Source: JBGTLA01 sp041744375
Lineage (GTDB): Bacteria > Actinomycetota > Acidimicrobiia > Spongiisociales > ZC4RG35
NCBI GenBank assembly: GCA_041744375.1
Contig: JBGTLA010000180.1
Location: 1 to 37,074, forward strand
Direction: 5' to 3'
DNA: 37,074 nucleotides
Part shown: positions 7,901-16,037 of the stretch, piece by piece
Layout of the letters: every line of letters begins with the position of its first letter
Position numbering within the stretch: position 1 is the stretch's first letter
Made by a program: the position numbers and the translations under genes
The notes under the pieces: generated by a model
Databases searched by the model: none
What the model was told of the DNA's origin: nothing
What the model saw: the letters and a program-made list of their open reading frames with translations, nothing else

Positions 7901-8263
7901 ATGAGCCAGCACCTAGAGAACTGGATGGACGCCTACGTCGTGGCATGGGATTCCAATGAACCCACCGACATCGCCCGCCTGTTCACACCCGATGCGGTCT
8001 ACGACCCCCAGGTGGCGGGCGGGCCTTGGGACGGTGTCGAGGCGATCGTCGATCGGTGGGTCGAAATCGGGGACACTCCCGGCAATTGGGAGTTCGAGTG
8101 GGCCGCTGTGGTCGAGACCGACGACCTGGCAGTGGTGGAGGCACGAACGTCCTACCTCGACCCTCCGGCGTCCTATCGCAACCTGTTCATCCTTCGCTTC
8201 GCCGACGATGGGCGTTGCCGGGATTTCACAGAGTGGTGGATCGACGAAGACCTGTCGGACTGA
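7901..8263 (+). CDS. SnoaL-like / nuclear transport factor 2-fold protein
   Basis: A 120-residue protein with the NTF2-like pattern: an N-terminal helix with W-M-D-A-Y-V-V-A-W-D-S, then D-I-A-R-L-F-T-P-D-A-V-Y and P-W-D-G-V-E-A-I-V-D-R-W, and closing strands ending F-T-E-W-W-I-D-E. Members are small cone-shaped barrels used as isomerases, cyclases or ligand carriers, so the reaction cannot be assigned. It lies 107 bases after the oxidase gene on the same strand and might be co-transcribed. Its end is 8 bases from the convergent prfC stop. Confidence 0.8.
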   Translation: MSQHLENWMDAYVVAWDSNEPTDIARLFTPDAVYDPQVAGGPWDGVEAIVDRWVEIGDTPGNWEFEWAAVVETDDLAVVEARTSYLDPPASYRNLFILRFADDGRCRDFTEWWIDEDLSD

Positions 8264-8271
8264 GATGACTC

Positions 8272-9858
8272 TCAGGTCGTGATGATGGGGTCGAGGACGA
8301 TCCCGTCCAGATCTCGGCTCGCGGCCTCCAAGTGGTAGGGACTGGAGAACAGGGCCAGGAGCGTCCCGTCGGCGCGGCTGACGACCTCCACCTGGCGCCG
8401 ACCCCGGAGGCGTGCTGCACCGTCACGGTCGGTGCGCCGGGCCAGGGTGTAGGGCGTGGGTGTGAGCTCGATGGTCGCACCGAACTCGTGCTCCAGTCGA
8501 TAGGTGGCGACTTCGTATTGCATGGGACCGACCGCTGCCAGGATGGGCTCCTGTTCGCCCCGATCCGGGTGCCGGAGGACCTGGATCACTCCCTCCTCGT
8601 CGAGTTGGGTGATTCCCCGGCGGAACTGCTTGTAGCGGGCCGTGTCGAGATTGCGCCCCACCCGGAAATGTTCCGGGGCGAAACTGGGGATGGGCGGGTA
8701 CAAGAACCCGGCTCCGCGGGTGACGGTGTCACCAATGCGCAGGTCGGTGGCGTTGACGAGGCCAATGACATCGCCCGGGTAGGCGGTGTCGACAGTTGAG
8801 CGATCCCGTCCGAACACCTGGTGGGCGTACTTGGTGGAAAAGGTCCGTTCGGTGCGCACGTTGGTGAGGGTCATGCCCCGTTCGAATTCTCCCGTGGCGA
8901 CGCGCACGTAGGCGATGCGGTCGCGATGGCGCGGGTCGAGGTTGGCCTGGATCTTGAAAACGAAGCCGGAGAAGGGCTCGGCCAACGAGTGTGGCACGTC
9001 GTCTCGATCGGTGAGCGGGGTCGGTGCCGGAGCCATGTCGACGAGAGCGTCGAGGATGAGCCGGATGCCGAAATTCCACAGGGCCGATCCAAAGAACATG
9101 GGAGTGGTCTCTCCCGCCAGGAAGCGCTTGGGGTCGTGATCGGCCGCTACGGCCGCCAGCAACTCCAACTCGGCTGCAGTCGCCAAACCAACGTCCCCGT
9201 GGACTGTCAGATCTTCAGACGCAGCTCGATCCTCCCCGGCTCGGGTGGCGCCGTGCGAAGTCCTCTCGTACTGCCACACCTCGCCGGAGCGCCGATCGAC
9301 GACGCCCCGGAAGTCCGGCCCCATTCCGATGGGCCAGGTCACCGGGGTGGCATCCATCCCCAGTTGGGACTCCAAATCGTCGACGAGTTCGAGTGCCCCG
9401 AGCGCGGGTCGGTCGCACTTGTTGATGAAGGTGAGCAGGGGGATCCCCCGGGCGCGGGCCACCTGGAACAGCTTCAGGGTCTGGGTTTCGATGCCTTTGG
9501 CGGCGTCGAGGACGATAACGGCGGCGTCGACGGCCGACAGAACCCGATACGTGTCCTCGGAGAAGTCACGGTGACCGGGAGTGTCCAACAGGTTGAGGAC
9601 GCGGTTGCGGTAGTCGAACTGAAGCACCGTCGACGTGATCGAGATGCCACGCTGACGCTCGAGGTCCATCCAGTCGGAGGTGACGTCGCGCTGGCGGCCC
9701 GCTCGAGCCTTGACGGCTCCGGCCTCTTCGATGGCTCCGGCGTACAAGAGGAGCTTTTCGGTCAGGGTCGTCTTGCCGGCGTCGGGATGCGAGATGATGG
9801 CGAAGGTTCGTCTCCGCTCGGCTTGGGAGACGACCTCACCGAAGGCGGAGTCGGTCAC
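8272..9858 (-). CDS. prfC: Peptide chain release factor 3 (translational GTPase)
   Basis: A 528-residue GTPase of RF3 length. The G domain has S-H-P-D-A-G-K-T-T-L (P-loop), R-G-I-S-I-T-S-T switch I, D-T-P-G-H-R-D-F-S-E-D-T-Y-R switch II and N-K-C-D-R. The insertion around G-P-D-F-R-G-V-V-D-R and the later domains with R-T-F-S-T-K-Y-A-H-Q-V-F-G match RF3 rather than EF-G. RF3 recycles RF1/RF2 after peptide release. The start is GTG 9858 with GAGGAA upstream. The 203 bases between it and the divergent RRM gene hold leader hairpins. Confidence 0.93.
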   Translation of the reverse strand: MTDSAFGEVVSQAERRRTFAIISHPDAGKTTLTEKLLLYAGAIEEAGAVKARAGRQRDVTSDWMDLERQRGISITSTVLQFDYRNRVLNLLDTPGHRDFSEDTYRVLSAVDAAVIVLDAAKGIETQTLKLFQVARARGIPLLTFINKCDRPALGALELVDDLESQLGMDATPVTWPIGMGPDFRGVVDRRSGEVWQYERTSHGATRAGEDRAASEDLTVHGDVGLATAAELELLAAVAADHDPKRFLAGETTPMFFGSALWNFGIRLILDALVDMAPAPTPLTDRDDVPHSLAEPFSGFVFKIQANLDPRHRDRIAYVRVATGEFERGMTLTNVRTERTFSTKYAHQVFGRDRSTVDTAYPGDVIGLVNATDLRIGDTVTRGAGFLYPPIPSFAPEHFRVGRNLDTARYKQFRRGITQLDEEGVIQVLRHPDRGEQEPILAAVGPMQYEVATYRLEHEFGATIELTPTPYTLARRTDRDGAARLRGRRQVEVVSRADGTLLALFSSPYHLEAASRDLDGIVLDPIITT

Positions 9859-9944
9859 GGGGTTCCTCGGTGGGGATGCTGGCGAGCAGCGGGAGAACCG
9901 ATTCTACGACATGGCGTTGGATTCGACTAACCTTTAGGTCGCGG

Positions 9945-10037
9945 ACCGACGCCTGAATCGTCGGTATGGGTTTATCTACTCGTCATTCCGGTGACGGTGA
10001 GAACGGACCTAAAGAGCCGCCGGTGCCTTCGGCGCCG
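9945..10037 (+). promoter_or_regulatory. Two hairpins in the leader of the RRM gene
   Basis: ACCGACG (9945-9951) pairs with CGTCGGT (9959-9965) over a 7-nt loop. CGGTGCC (10021-10027) pairs with GGCGCCG (10031-10037), with one G-U pair and a UUC loop, about 13 nt before the ribosome-binding site. Structured leaders are common in cold-induced RNA-binding protein genes; that role here is inference. Confidence 0.45.
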
Positions 10038-10061
10038 AAGCCAGTCGAATGAGGAGCACTC

Positions 10062-10367
10062 ATCAACATCTACGTGGGCAACCTGCCCTTCAGCTACGAC
10101 TCGAGTTCCCTCGAGTCCTTGTTCAGCCAGTATGGCGCCGTCCAATCGGCGGCCGTCATCTCCGATCGCGACACCGGCCGGTCGCGCGGGTTCGGGTTCG
10201 TCGAGATGGCCGATGAAGACGGCCGCAAGGCCATCGATGAGCTCAACGGCAAAGACATCGATGGTCGCGCCCTGACCGTCAACGAAGCCCGGCCTCGCCA
10301 GGGCGGCGGTGGTGGTGGTGGTGGCGGCGGCGGACCGCGTCGCGGCGGAGGTAGTCGTTACCGCTGA
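10062..10367 (+). CDS. Glycine-rich RRM RNA-binding protein, apparent ATC start
   Basis: A single RRM (RNP2 I-Y-V-G-N-L, RNP1 R-G-F-G-F-V-E-M) is followed by a Gly-rich tail ending in S-R-Y-R, the layout of bacterial cold-inducible RNA chaperones. Homologues begin M-N-I-Y-V-G-N-L. Here the codon in that position is ATC (10062), preceded by GGAG at a 5-nt spacing, and an in-frame TGA stands just upstream of GGAG. The only canonical start, GTG 10074, would remove the first strand of the RRM including half of RNP2. ATC initiation is therefore the best reading, 101 residues. The gene overlaps the helicase gene in another frame. Confidence 0.85.
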   Translation: MNIYVGNLPFSYDSSSLESLFSQYGAVQSAAVISDRDTGRSRGFGFVEMADEDGRKAIDELNGKDIDGRALTVNEARPRQGGGGGGGGGGGPRRGGGSRYR

Positions 10368-11667
10368 GCTGACGACCGACACGCAGTTACGGCCGGCGGG
10401 CGACGACCCCGCCGGCGACCCAGCTCCCGAGGTGACGTCGTTCGGCGCGCTGGGGCTATCCCAGGCGGTCACCGACGTCCTGGCGAAACAGGACATCGTC
10501 GTGCCCACTCCGATCCAGGTCATGGCGATACCCGACGCCCTGGCCGGCAAGGACGTGTGCGGTCGGGCGGAGACCGGGTCGGGCAAGACGTTGGCGTTCG
10601 GTCTTCCGTTGCTCGTCTCGATCACCCGCGGCCAACCCAAACGACCCCAAGCGCTCATCCTGGTGCCGACCAGGGAGCTGTGCGCGCAGGTGACCGAGGC
10701 GCTCGAACCGGTCTCCGCCGTGCAGGGTCTGTCTCTCGTGGCCGTCTACGGCGGCGTTTCGATGTCCGGACAGACGGGTCAGCTCGACAGGCGTGTCGAT
10801 GTCGTCATCGCCACTCCCGGGCGGTTGCTCGATCTCGTCCGGCGGCGATCGATCGACCTACGCGACGTCACTCGCGTGGTGATCGACGAGGCCGACCAGA
10901 TGGCCGACATGGGTTTTCTTCCCCAGGTCCACGACGTCTTGGCGTCGGTACCCCGGGGACATCAGACGATGCTGTTCTCGGCCACCCTCGACGGCCAGGT
11001 GGCGACGCTGGTCCGCATGTACATGAAGGACCCGGTCACCCACGAGGTCGAGAAGCTGGGTGATATCGTCGACACCCAGGAGCACAGGTTCCTGGCCGTC
11101 CACTATCGCGACAAGGCAAAGGTGGCAGCAGCGATCATCAACGGGGCCACCCGCTCACTCGTGTTCGTGCGCACCAAGCGCGCTGCCGACCGCGTAGCCG
11201 CAGAGTTGCGCGATGAAGGCATCTCGGTCGCCAAGACCCATGGCGACCTCCAGCAGAGTGTGAGAGAGAAGAGCCTCGACCGCTTCGCCGTGGGCAAGGT
11301 GCAGGCGCTGGTGGCGACGAATGTGGCGGCACGGGGTCTTCATGTCGACGACATCGACGTCGTCATCCACTACGACCCGCCCGACGACTACAAGACCTTC
11401 CTGCATCGCTCCGGTCGTACCGCACGTGCCGGAGAGGACGGTCTGGTAGTGACGCTGGTGGAGTGGGATCAGGTGCCCGAGGTGGAGCGTCTGCAACGCT
11501 CGGCCGGACTTCACACCGAGATCGTCAAGATGTACTCCAACGATCCCCGTCTGGCCGACCTGGCCTCCTTCGAGCCCGATCCCGTCGAGTTCAAGCAGAA
11601 GACTGCGGCTGAGCTCTCCCGTCGTGCCGGCGGCCGTCAGCGAGGCCGCAGCCGGCGTCGCCGCTAA
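10309..11667 (+). CDS. DEAD-box ATP-dependent RNA helicase
   Basis: A 452-residue frame with every DEAD-box motif: Q motif region (F-G-A-L-G-L and P-T-P-I-Q), A-E-T-G-S-G-K-T, P-T-R-E-L, A-T-P-G-R, D-E-A-D, S-A-T, and H-R-S-G-R-T-A-R. The C-terminus is basic (R-Q-R-G-R-S-R-R-R-R). The only canonical starts are consecutive GTG codons at 10309-10321, inside the GGT-rich Gly tract of the RRM gene read in the +1 frame. The two genes overlap by about 59 bases and are probably translationally coupled. RRM protein and helicase would together remodel structured RNA, for example in the cold. The gene ends 9 bases from the convergent sulfatase. Confidence 0.92.
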   Translation: MVVVVAAADRVAAEVVVTAELTTDTQLRPAGDDPAGDPAPEVTSFGALGLSQAVTDVLAKQDIVVPTPIQVMAIPDALAGKDVCGRAETGSGKTLAFGLPLLVSITRGQPKRPQALILVPTRELCAQVTEALEPVSAVQGLSLVAVYGGVSMSGQTGQLDRRVDVVIATPGRLLDLVRRRSIDLRDVTRVVIDEADQMADMGFLPQVHDVLASVPRGHQTMLFSATLDGQVATLVRMYMKDPVTHEVEKLGDIVDTQEHRFLAVHYRDKAKVAAAIINGATRSLVFVRTKRAADRVAAELRDEGISVAKTHGDLQQSVREKSLDRFAVGKVQALVATNVAARGLHVDDIDVVIHYDPPDDYKTFLHRSGRTARAGEDGLVVTLVEWDQVPEVERLQRSAGLHTEIVKMYSNDPRLADLASFEPDPVEFKQKTAAELSRRAGGRQRGRSRRRR

Positions 11668-11676
11668 GAGCTTCCC

Positions 11677-13755
11677 TCAAGGGGTGATCGGAGAGACCAC
11701 GAAGGTATCGAGGGTGGCCTCGCCGGTGAGGAGGTCGGGGTCGACCAGGAAGGAGAAGGGGGCCTGGTCGCCCGTAGGTGTCCCCACCCGTGTCACGGCT
11801 GCGATCACCCCGTCGACGGCGAGAGCCACGAGTTCGTCACCGAGCGGCGGGGGTGTGCGTGTCACCGTGCCCGCGACCACCGCCCCCCGGTTGTCGCCAG
11901 GCGCCAACGAAACGGCGTAGACGTCTTGCCCCCACTGGTCGACGCTCTCGGTCGGCTGCCCGAGCAGATGGCGGGCCTCGGGCGTGGGGACGAGCGAGAA
12001 GGGGTCACCCTCCGGGAACCACGCCAGCTTGTCGGCTGCCACTGCCAGCTTCTCGCTGCCTTCACGGCTCATGACCAGCACCTCGCCGCGGATGGTGAGT
12101 CGGGTATCGGTGCGTTCTGCCGGTTCGGGTCCCAGCAAGGAAGCACCGTCTAGGGGCCGGGGTGGTTCGACACCTAGAACATCGAGAACGGTGGGGACGA
12201 CGTCGATCGTCTCCGCCCTCACGTCGGAGATGGTTCCCGGTGGGGGCACTCCGGTGCCTCCCTCCGGGTACTTGATGAGGAGCGGAATCGGCAGGATGGA
12301 CCCGATGGTGTCGGCGCTGGTGACGCGCATGTCTGCCACCCCGGGTGCGAACGTGACCCCGTGGTCGGCCACCACCACCAGCAGAGTCGACTGGTAGACG
12401 CCGCGGTCAACGAGACGGTCGATGATCGCTCCCAGGATCGTGTCGGCGTACCCGACCTGGAGCAGGTGGCGCCGCCAGCCAGTAGCCACGAGATAGGGGT
12501 CGGCGCCCCACCCTCGGCCATCATGACCGGACATCGACCCGTCCCGATGGAGGGAACCGTCCGGAAGGTAGTCCCAGGGGCGGTGCGGGAGCATGAAATG
12601 TCCGACCCTCAGCGACGGTCCGTCCGGGGGCGGTTCCAGCATCTCGAGAAAGGAAGCGACGTCCCCTCGGCGGTCCCCTTCCACGCTGGCCGTCACCCTC
12701 GCCATCAGGTCGAAATCGGTCGGGTCGTCGGCCGTGGTGGCTGCCGGCGGTGCTTCGAAACCGGCCCACGCATGGTTCATCGACGGGAGGTGATCTGCCA
12801 TAACCGGCGGTAGGGACAGATGGCCCAAGATCACAGCGAGATCTCGGCCCAGGCGTTTCCATTTCCACAGGCTCCCCTCTGGTGAATGCGACGCAGGTCG
12901 ACATACCGCTACAGGACATAGGTTCGTCACTGGTTCGAGGGTGGCCACGTCGTGGCTTTCCGCTAGCACCGTGAGAAGGGTGTGAGGATGGTCGACGGGG
13001 TTCGGCAGGAGCCCATCGGGAACCAACGACCCCGAGAGGATCGCCGGGATGGCTTCGGTGGTGCGCGTCTGGACGGTCAGCGCGTTCCGGTACCACACTC
13101 CGTCGGAAACCAGCCGGGCGAAGGAGGGGTACTGGGCTGCGAGAAGGTTGCCCTCGTCGTCGATGAGTGACGCCAAGGGGAACTCATCGAAGATGACGAT
13201 GACGACCGGCACGGGCGCGGGAACGTGCGCCCGGATGGCGGCGTCGAGGTCGGCTTCTGCTGTCAGCGAAGGGGGAAGGCCGATCAGGAACCAGGCCGTT
13301 ACCACCAGCGGTGCCGCGCCCAGATAGCGACCCATGAGCCGGAATGAGCCCGATGCCCGGTAGAGAAGGGCTCCGGCCGTCCCTGTCGTGGCGGCGGCGG
13401 CCACGACAGCGAAGTCGGGTGCGTTAGACAGGCGGATTCCCACCTGAAGAGCGATCACGCCGAGGAAGAGCCCGACCATCGTCGCCATCGCCGGCATCCG
13501 CCCTCGAGGCGGCAGTGTCTTGACGAGGAGCCCGGCGCAGCTGCCCGCCAGCACTGCCACCGCCAAGAGCCCCGAAACCATGACGACGATGCCCGGCCCA
13601 TCGAGGCGGTGGGCGACGAGGAACTCAGGTCCGCGGGCGACGACGTCGAGAATCGGCTGAACCACGGCCAGTGTCGCCAGACCGGTGATGCTGACGGCGG
13701 AGGTGAGAGGATCGATCGGCTGGTTGGATTGTCCCGGTCCGAGGTTTGGATCCAT
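11677..13755 (-). CDS. Membrane sulfatase-family protein
   Basis: Predicted 692 residues from ATG 13755 (GGAGAAG upstream). About five hydrophobic helices occupy the first 190 residues, followed by a large extracytoplasmic domain of the alkaline phosphatase/sulfatase fold: V-V-I-V-I-F-D-E-F-P (first metal Asp), a T-R-T-T-E-A-I-P-A-I segment that may carry the nucleophilic Thr, and V-V-V-A-D-H-G-V (metal Asp-His). The absence of the C/S-x-P-x-R sulfatase motif and the membrane domain point towards an LtaS-like phosphoglycerol or phosphoethanolamine transferase acting on envelope lipids or glycans, not a true sulfatase. Substrate unknown. Confidence 0.82.
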   Translation of the reverse strand: MDPNLGPGQSNQPIDPLTSAVSITGLATLAVVQPILDVVARGPEFLVAHRLDGPGIVVMVSGLLAVAVLAGSCAGLLVKTLPPRGRMPAMATMVGLFLGVIALQVGIRLSNAPDFAVVAAAATTGTAGALLYRASGSFRLMGRYLGAAPLVVTAWFLIGLPPSLTAEADLDAAIRAHVPAPVPVVIVIFDEFPLASLIDDEGNLLAAQYPSFARLVSDGVWYRNALTVQTRTTEAIPAILSGSLVPDGLLPNPVDHPHTLLTVLAESHDVATLEPVTNLCPVAVCRPASHSPEGSLWKWKRLGRDLAVILGHLSLPPVMADHLPSMNHAWAGFEAPPAATTADDPTDFDLMARVTASVEGDRRGDVASFLEMLEPPPDGPSLRVGHFMLPHRPWDYLPDGSLHRDGSMSGHDGRGWGADPYLVATGWRRHLLQVGYADTILGAIIDRLVDRGVYQSTLLVVVADHGVTFAPGVADMRVTSADTIGSILPIPLLIKYPEGGTGVPPPGTISDVRAETIDVVPTVLDVLGVEPPRPLDGASLLGPEPAERTDTRLTIRGEVLVMSREGSEKLAVAADKLAWFPEGDPFSLVPTPEARHLLGQPTESVDQWGQDVYAVSLAPGDNRGAVVAGTVTRTPPPLGDELVALAVDGVIAAVTRVGTPTGDQAPFSFLVDPDLLTGEATLDTFVVSPITP

Positions 13756-13801
13756 CGTGCGACTTCTCCACGTGCCCGGGGGGTGGCGCTGCCCCCAGGG
13801 C

Positions 13802-14773
13802 TCAGGGGGTGACGACCAGCTTTCCGATGGCTTGGCGCTTGCCGATCTGGCGCAACGCGTCGGGAGTGCCCTCGAGCGGATACACCGCCGAGACGACCGG
13901 GTCGATCCGGCCCTCTCGCCACCATTCAACGATGGTGGCGAAGTTGGCCCAGTTGGAGGAGGGCTCGTCGTCGGCGAAACGCCCCCAGAACACCCCCACC
14001 AGTGACGCCCCTTTGAGGAGCGTGAGATTGGCGGGAAGGGCCGGGATCGTTCCCGAGGCGAAGCCGATCACCAGGTGGCGTCCTTTCCACGCCACAGAAC
14101 GGAAAGCCGTTTCCGTCATGTCCCCGCCCACCGGGTCGTAAACGACGTCGACACCGGAAGGGGCAAGTCGGCTCAACTGGGTACGCAAGGCGTCTCGGTC
14201 GTAGCGAATGACTTCGTCGACTCCGACCCCCCGGACGGCTGCCTCCTTGTCGTCGCTCGAAACGGCGGCGATGACGGTTGCATCGAGCGACCTGGCGATC
14301 TGGATGGCGGCCATCCCCACGCCTCCCGCCGCCCCCAGCACCAAGACGATTTCCCCGGCCGTGAGCGAAGCCCGGTCGACCAGGGCGTGATAGCCGGTTC
14401 CGTAAGCCACCGGTAGGGAGGCGCCCGTCTCGTAACCCATGGCGTCGGGCAACGGGAAGAGTCGACTGGACGGAACCGCCGCCTCCTCGGCGAAGGCACC
14501 ATGGCCCACGTACCCGAACACGCGATCGCCGGGGGCGAAGCCGGAGACATCGCTCGCCGCTTCGATCACGTCGCCGGCGAGCTCCACGCCGGGAGCGAAG
14601 GGAAGGTCGGGTTGTTCCTGGTACAGGCCCTGGGTCACCAAGATGTCGGGGAAGTTGACGCCGGCGGCGCGCACCCGCACCCGCACGCATCCGGGCTCGA
14701 GGTCGGGGGAGGGGAGTTCGCCCACAGTCAGACTTTCGGGGCCGTCGAGCCGGGAACAGATGAGAGCGCGCAT
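13802..14773 (-). CDS. NADPH:quinone oxidoreductase-type MDR protein
   Basis: A 323-residue zinc-free medium-chain dehydrogenase. The GroES-like N-terminus has A-A-G-V-N-F-P-D and P-F-A-P-G-V-E-L-A-G. The Rossmann domain has V-L-G-A-A-G-G-V-G-M-A-A-I-Q, then S-S-D-D-K for NADPH selection and D-V-V-Y-D-P-V-G-G. Zinc ligands are absent, as in quinone or enoyl reductases (QOR). ATG 14773 overlaps the small palindrome TACCTTAGGTA (14767-14777). Neighbouring acyl-CoA dehydrogenase and FAD oxidoreductase genes suggest lipid or amino-acid oxidation, but this gene is separated from them by 118 bases. Confidence 0.88.
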   Translation of the reverse strand: MRALICSRLDGPESLTVGELPSPDLEPGCVRVRVRAAGVNFPDILVTQGLYQEQPDLPFAPGVELAGDVIEAASDVSGFAPGDRVFGYVGHGAFAEEAAVPSSRLFPLPDAMGYETGASLPVAYGTGYHALVDRASLTAGEIVLVLGAAGGVGMAAIQIARSLDATVIAAVSSDDKEAAVRGVGVDEVIRYDRDALRTQLSRLAPSGVDVVYDPVGGDMTETAFRSVAWKGRHLVIGFASGTIPALPANLTLLKGASLVGVFWGRFADDEPSSNWANFATIVEWWREGRIDPVVSAVYPLEGTPDALRQIGKRQAIGKLVVTP

Positions 14774-14891
14774 GGGCGTCTACCTTAGGTAACGCGCGGA
14801 TAGAGGGCCGGCCAGGGCGGGGAGCGGTGCGGTAGAGCGGCTCCGGTTCCTGCAGCCGTCCCTATCCAATGGGGGGTGTTCGCCCCGTCCC

Positions 14892-16037
14892 TTAGGGAGC
14901 AGAACCCTCAGCCCGGCTGCGGAAGCGGTCAGGACTGAGGCGCTCGGGGTCGACACCGGCCTCTTCGAGGTGGCGGGGGAGCTCCAGGCCCAGAGCCAGA
15001 GCGGTGACAAGCTCGGCTGCGGCGGGAGCGGTCTGGATCCCGGTTCCACCTTGGCCCACCAGCCATACGAATCCCCGATGTCGGGGGTCGGGCCCGATGA
15101 CCATGGTCCTGTCGGCGGTGAAGGTGCGCAATCCCGCCCACTCGGTGCGCACCGAGCGGATCGCCAGGGTGGTGGCTGCGTTGATGCGGTCGATTGCCTC
15201 GGCGATGTCGAGCGGGTCGGGGCGGGCGTCCCCGGCAACGGTGGGGGTCTCGTCACCCGGTGAGCACAAGAGCTGGCCTCCGTCGGGTTTGAAGTAGAAC
15301 TGGTGGTCGACGTCGACCACCATCGGCCCGTGGGCCCATTCCTGTTTGCCCTGGACCATGAACGCCGTTCGCCGCATCGGTGTCAGCCCCACCGGGGCGA
15401 CTCCGGCCACGGCGGCCACTTCGTCGCCCCACGCCCCGGCTGCATTCACGACGACTTCTGTCGTGATCACCTTGTCTCCGAAGGTCGTTCGCCATTTGTT
15501 GCCGACTGGTTCAATCGCCCTCACTTTCGACATGGTGTGGACGGTTCCTCCCCTCCTGCGCAGCCCGCGCACATACGCCTGGTGGGTGGCGGCGACGTCG
15601 ATGTCGAGAGGATCCGGCTCCCACACTGCCCCTCCCAGCCGATCGCCGGCCACCATGGGTGCCTTTTCGACTGCTTGCGTCGGTGTGAGCTCGACGACGT
15701 GCGAGCCGCCGGTGCGGCCTTCCTCTGCCACGCGGGCCAGGGTGGGGAGCTGGTCGGGCCGTCCTATCCACAAGGCTCCTCTGGGGGTGACGAGAGGAGT
15801 GTCGACCAGATCGGGGTCGGGCTCGACGAAAAAGGCCTTGCTCGAACGGGTGAGGGGTCGGATGGGGTCGGCCCCGTAGTTCTCGAAGAAGAGCGCCGCC
15901 GATCGCCCGGTGCTGTGGTGGGCGAGCTGCGCCTCGGCCTCGACGAGCACCACGGTCCCATGGGCGGCCAGGTGGTACGCCGCCGAGACGCCGGCGATCC
16001 CGCCCCCTATCACCAGCGCCCATACCCGTGTCGTCAC
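14892..16037 (-). CDS. FAD-dependent oxidoreductase (DAO family)
   Basis: A 381-residue flavoprotein beginning at GTG 16037. The Rossmann motif A-L-V-I-G-G-G-I-A-G-V-S-A-A-Y-H-L is followed by V-V-L-V-E-A-E, then H-S-T-G-R-S-A-A, the D-amino-acid/sarcosine/glycerol-3-phosphate oxidase pattern. The C-terminal part has V-R-T-E-W-A-G-L-R-T-F-T-A-D and G-G-T-G-I-Q-T-A-P. The substrate is likely an amine or hydroxy acid but is not fixed by sequence. Its GTGA overlaps the stop of the upstream acyl-CoA dehydrogenase, so the pair is translationally coupled. The stop codon sits in the palindrome TCCCTTAGGGA (14888-14898). Confidence 0.88.
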   Translation of the reverse strand: MTTRVWALVIGGGIAGVSAAYHLAAHGTVVLVEAEAQLAHHSTGRSAALFFENYGADPIRPLTRSSKAFFVEPDPDLVDTPLVTPRGALWIGRPDQLPTLARVAEEGRTGGSHVVELTPTQAVEKAPMVAGDRLGGAVWEPDPLDIDVAATHQAYVRGLRRRGGTVHTMSKVRAIEPVGNKWRTTFGDKVITTEVVVNAAGAWGDEVAAVAGVAPVGLTPMRRTAFMVQGKQEWAHGPMVVDVDHQFYFKPDGGQLLCSPGDETPTVAGDARPDPLDIAEAIDRINAATTLAIRSVRTEWAGLRTFTADRTMVIGPDPRHRGFVWLVGQGGTGIQTAPAAAELVTALALGLELPRHLEEAGVDPERLSPDRFRSRAEGSAP

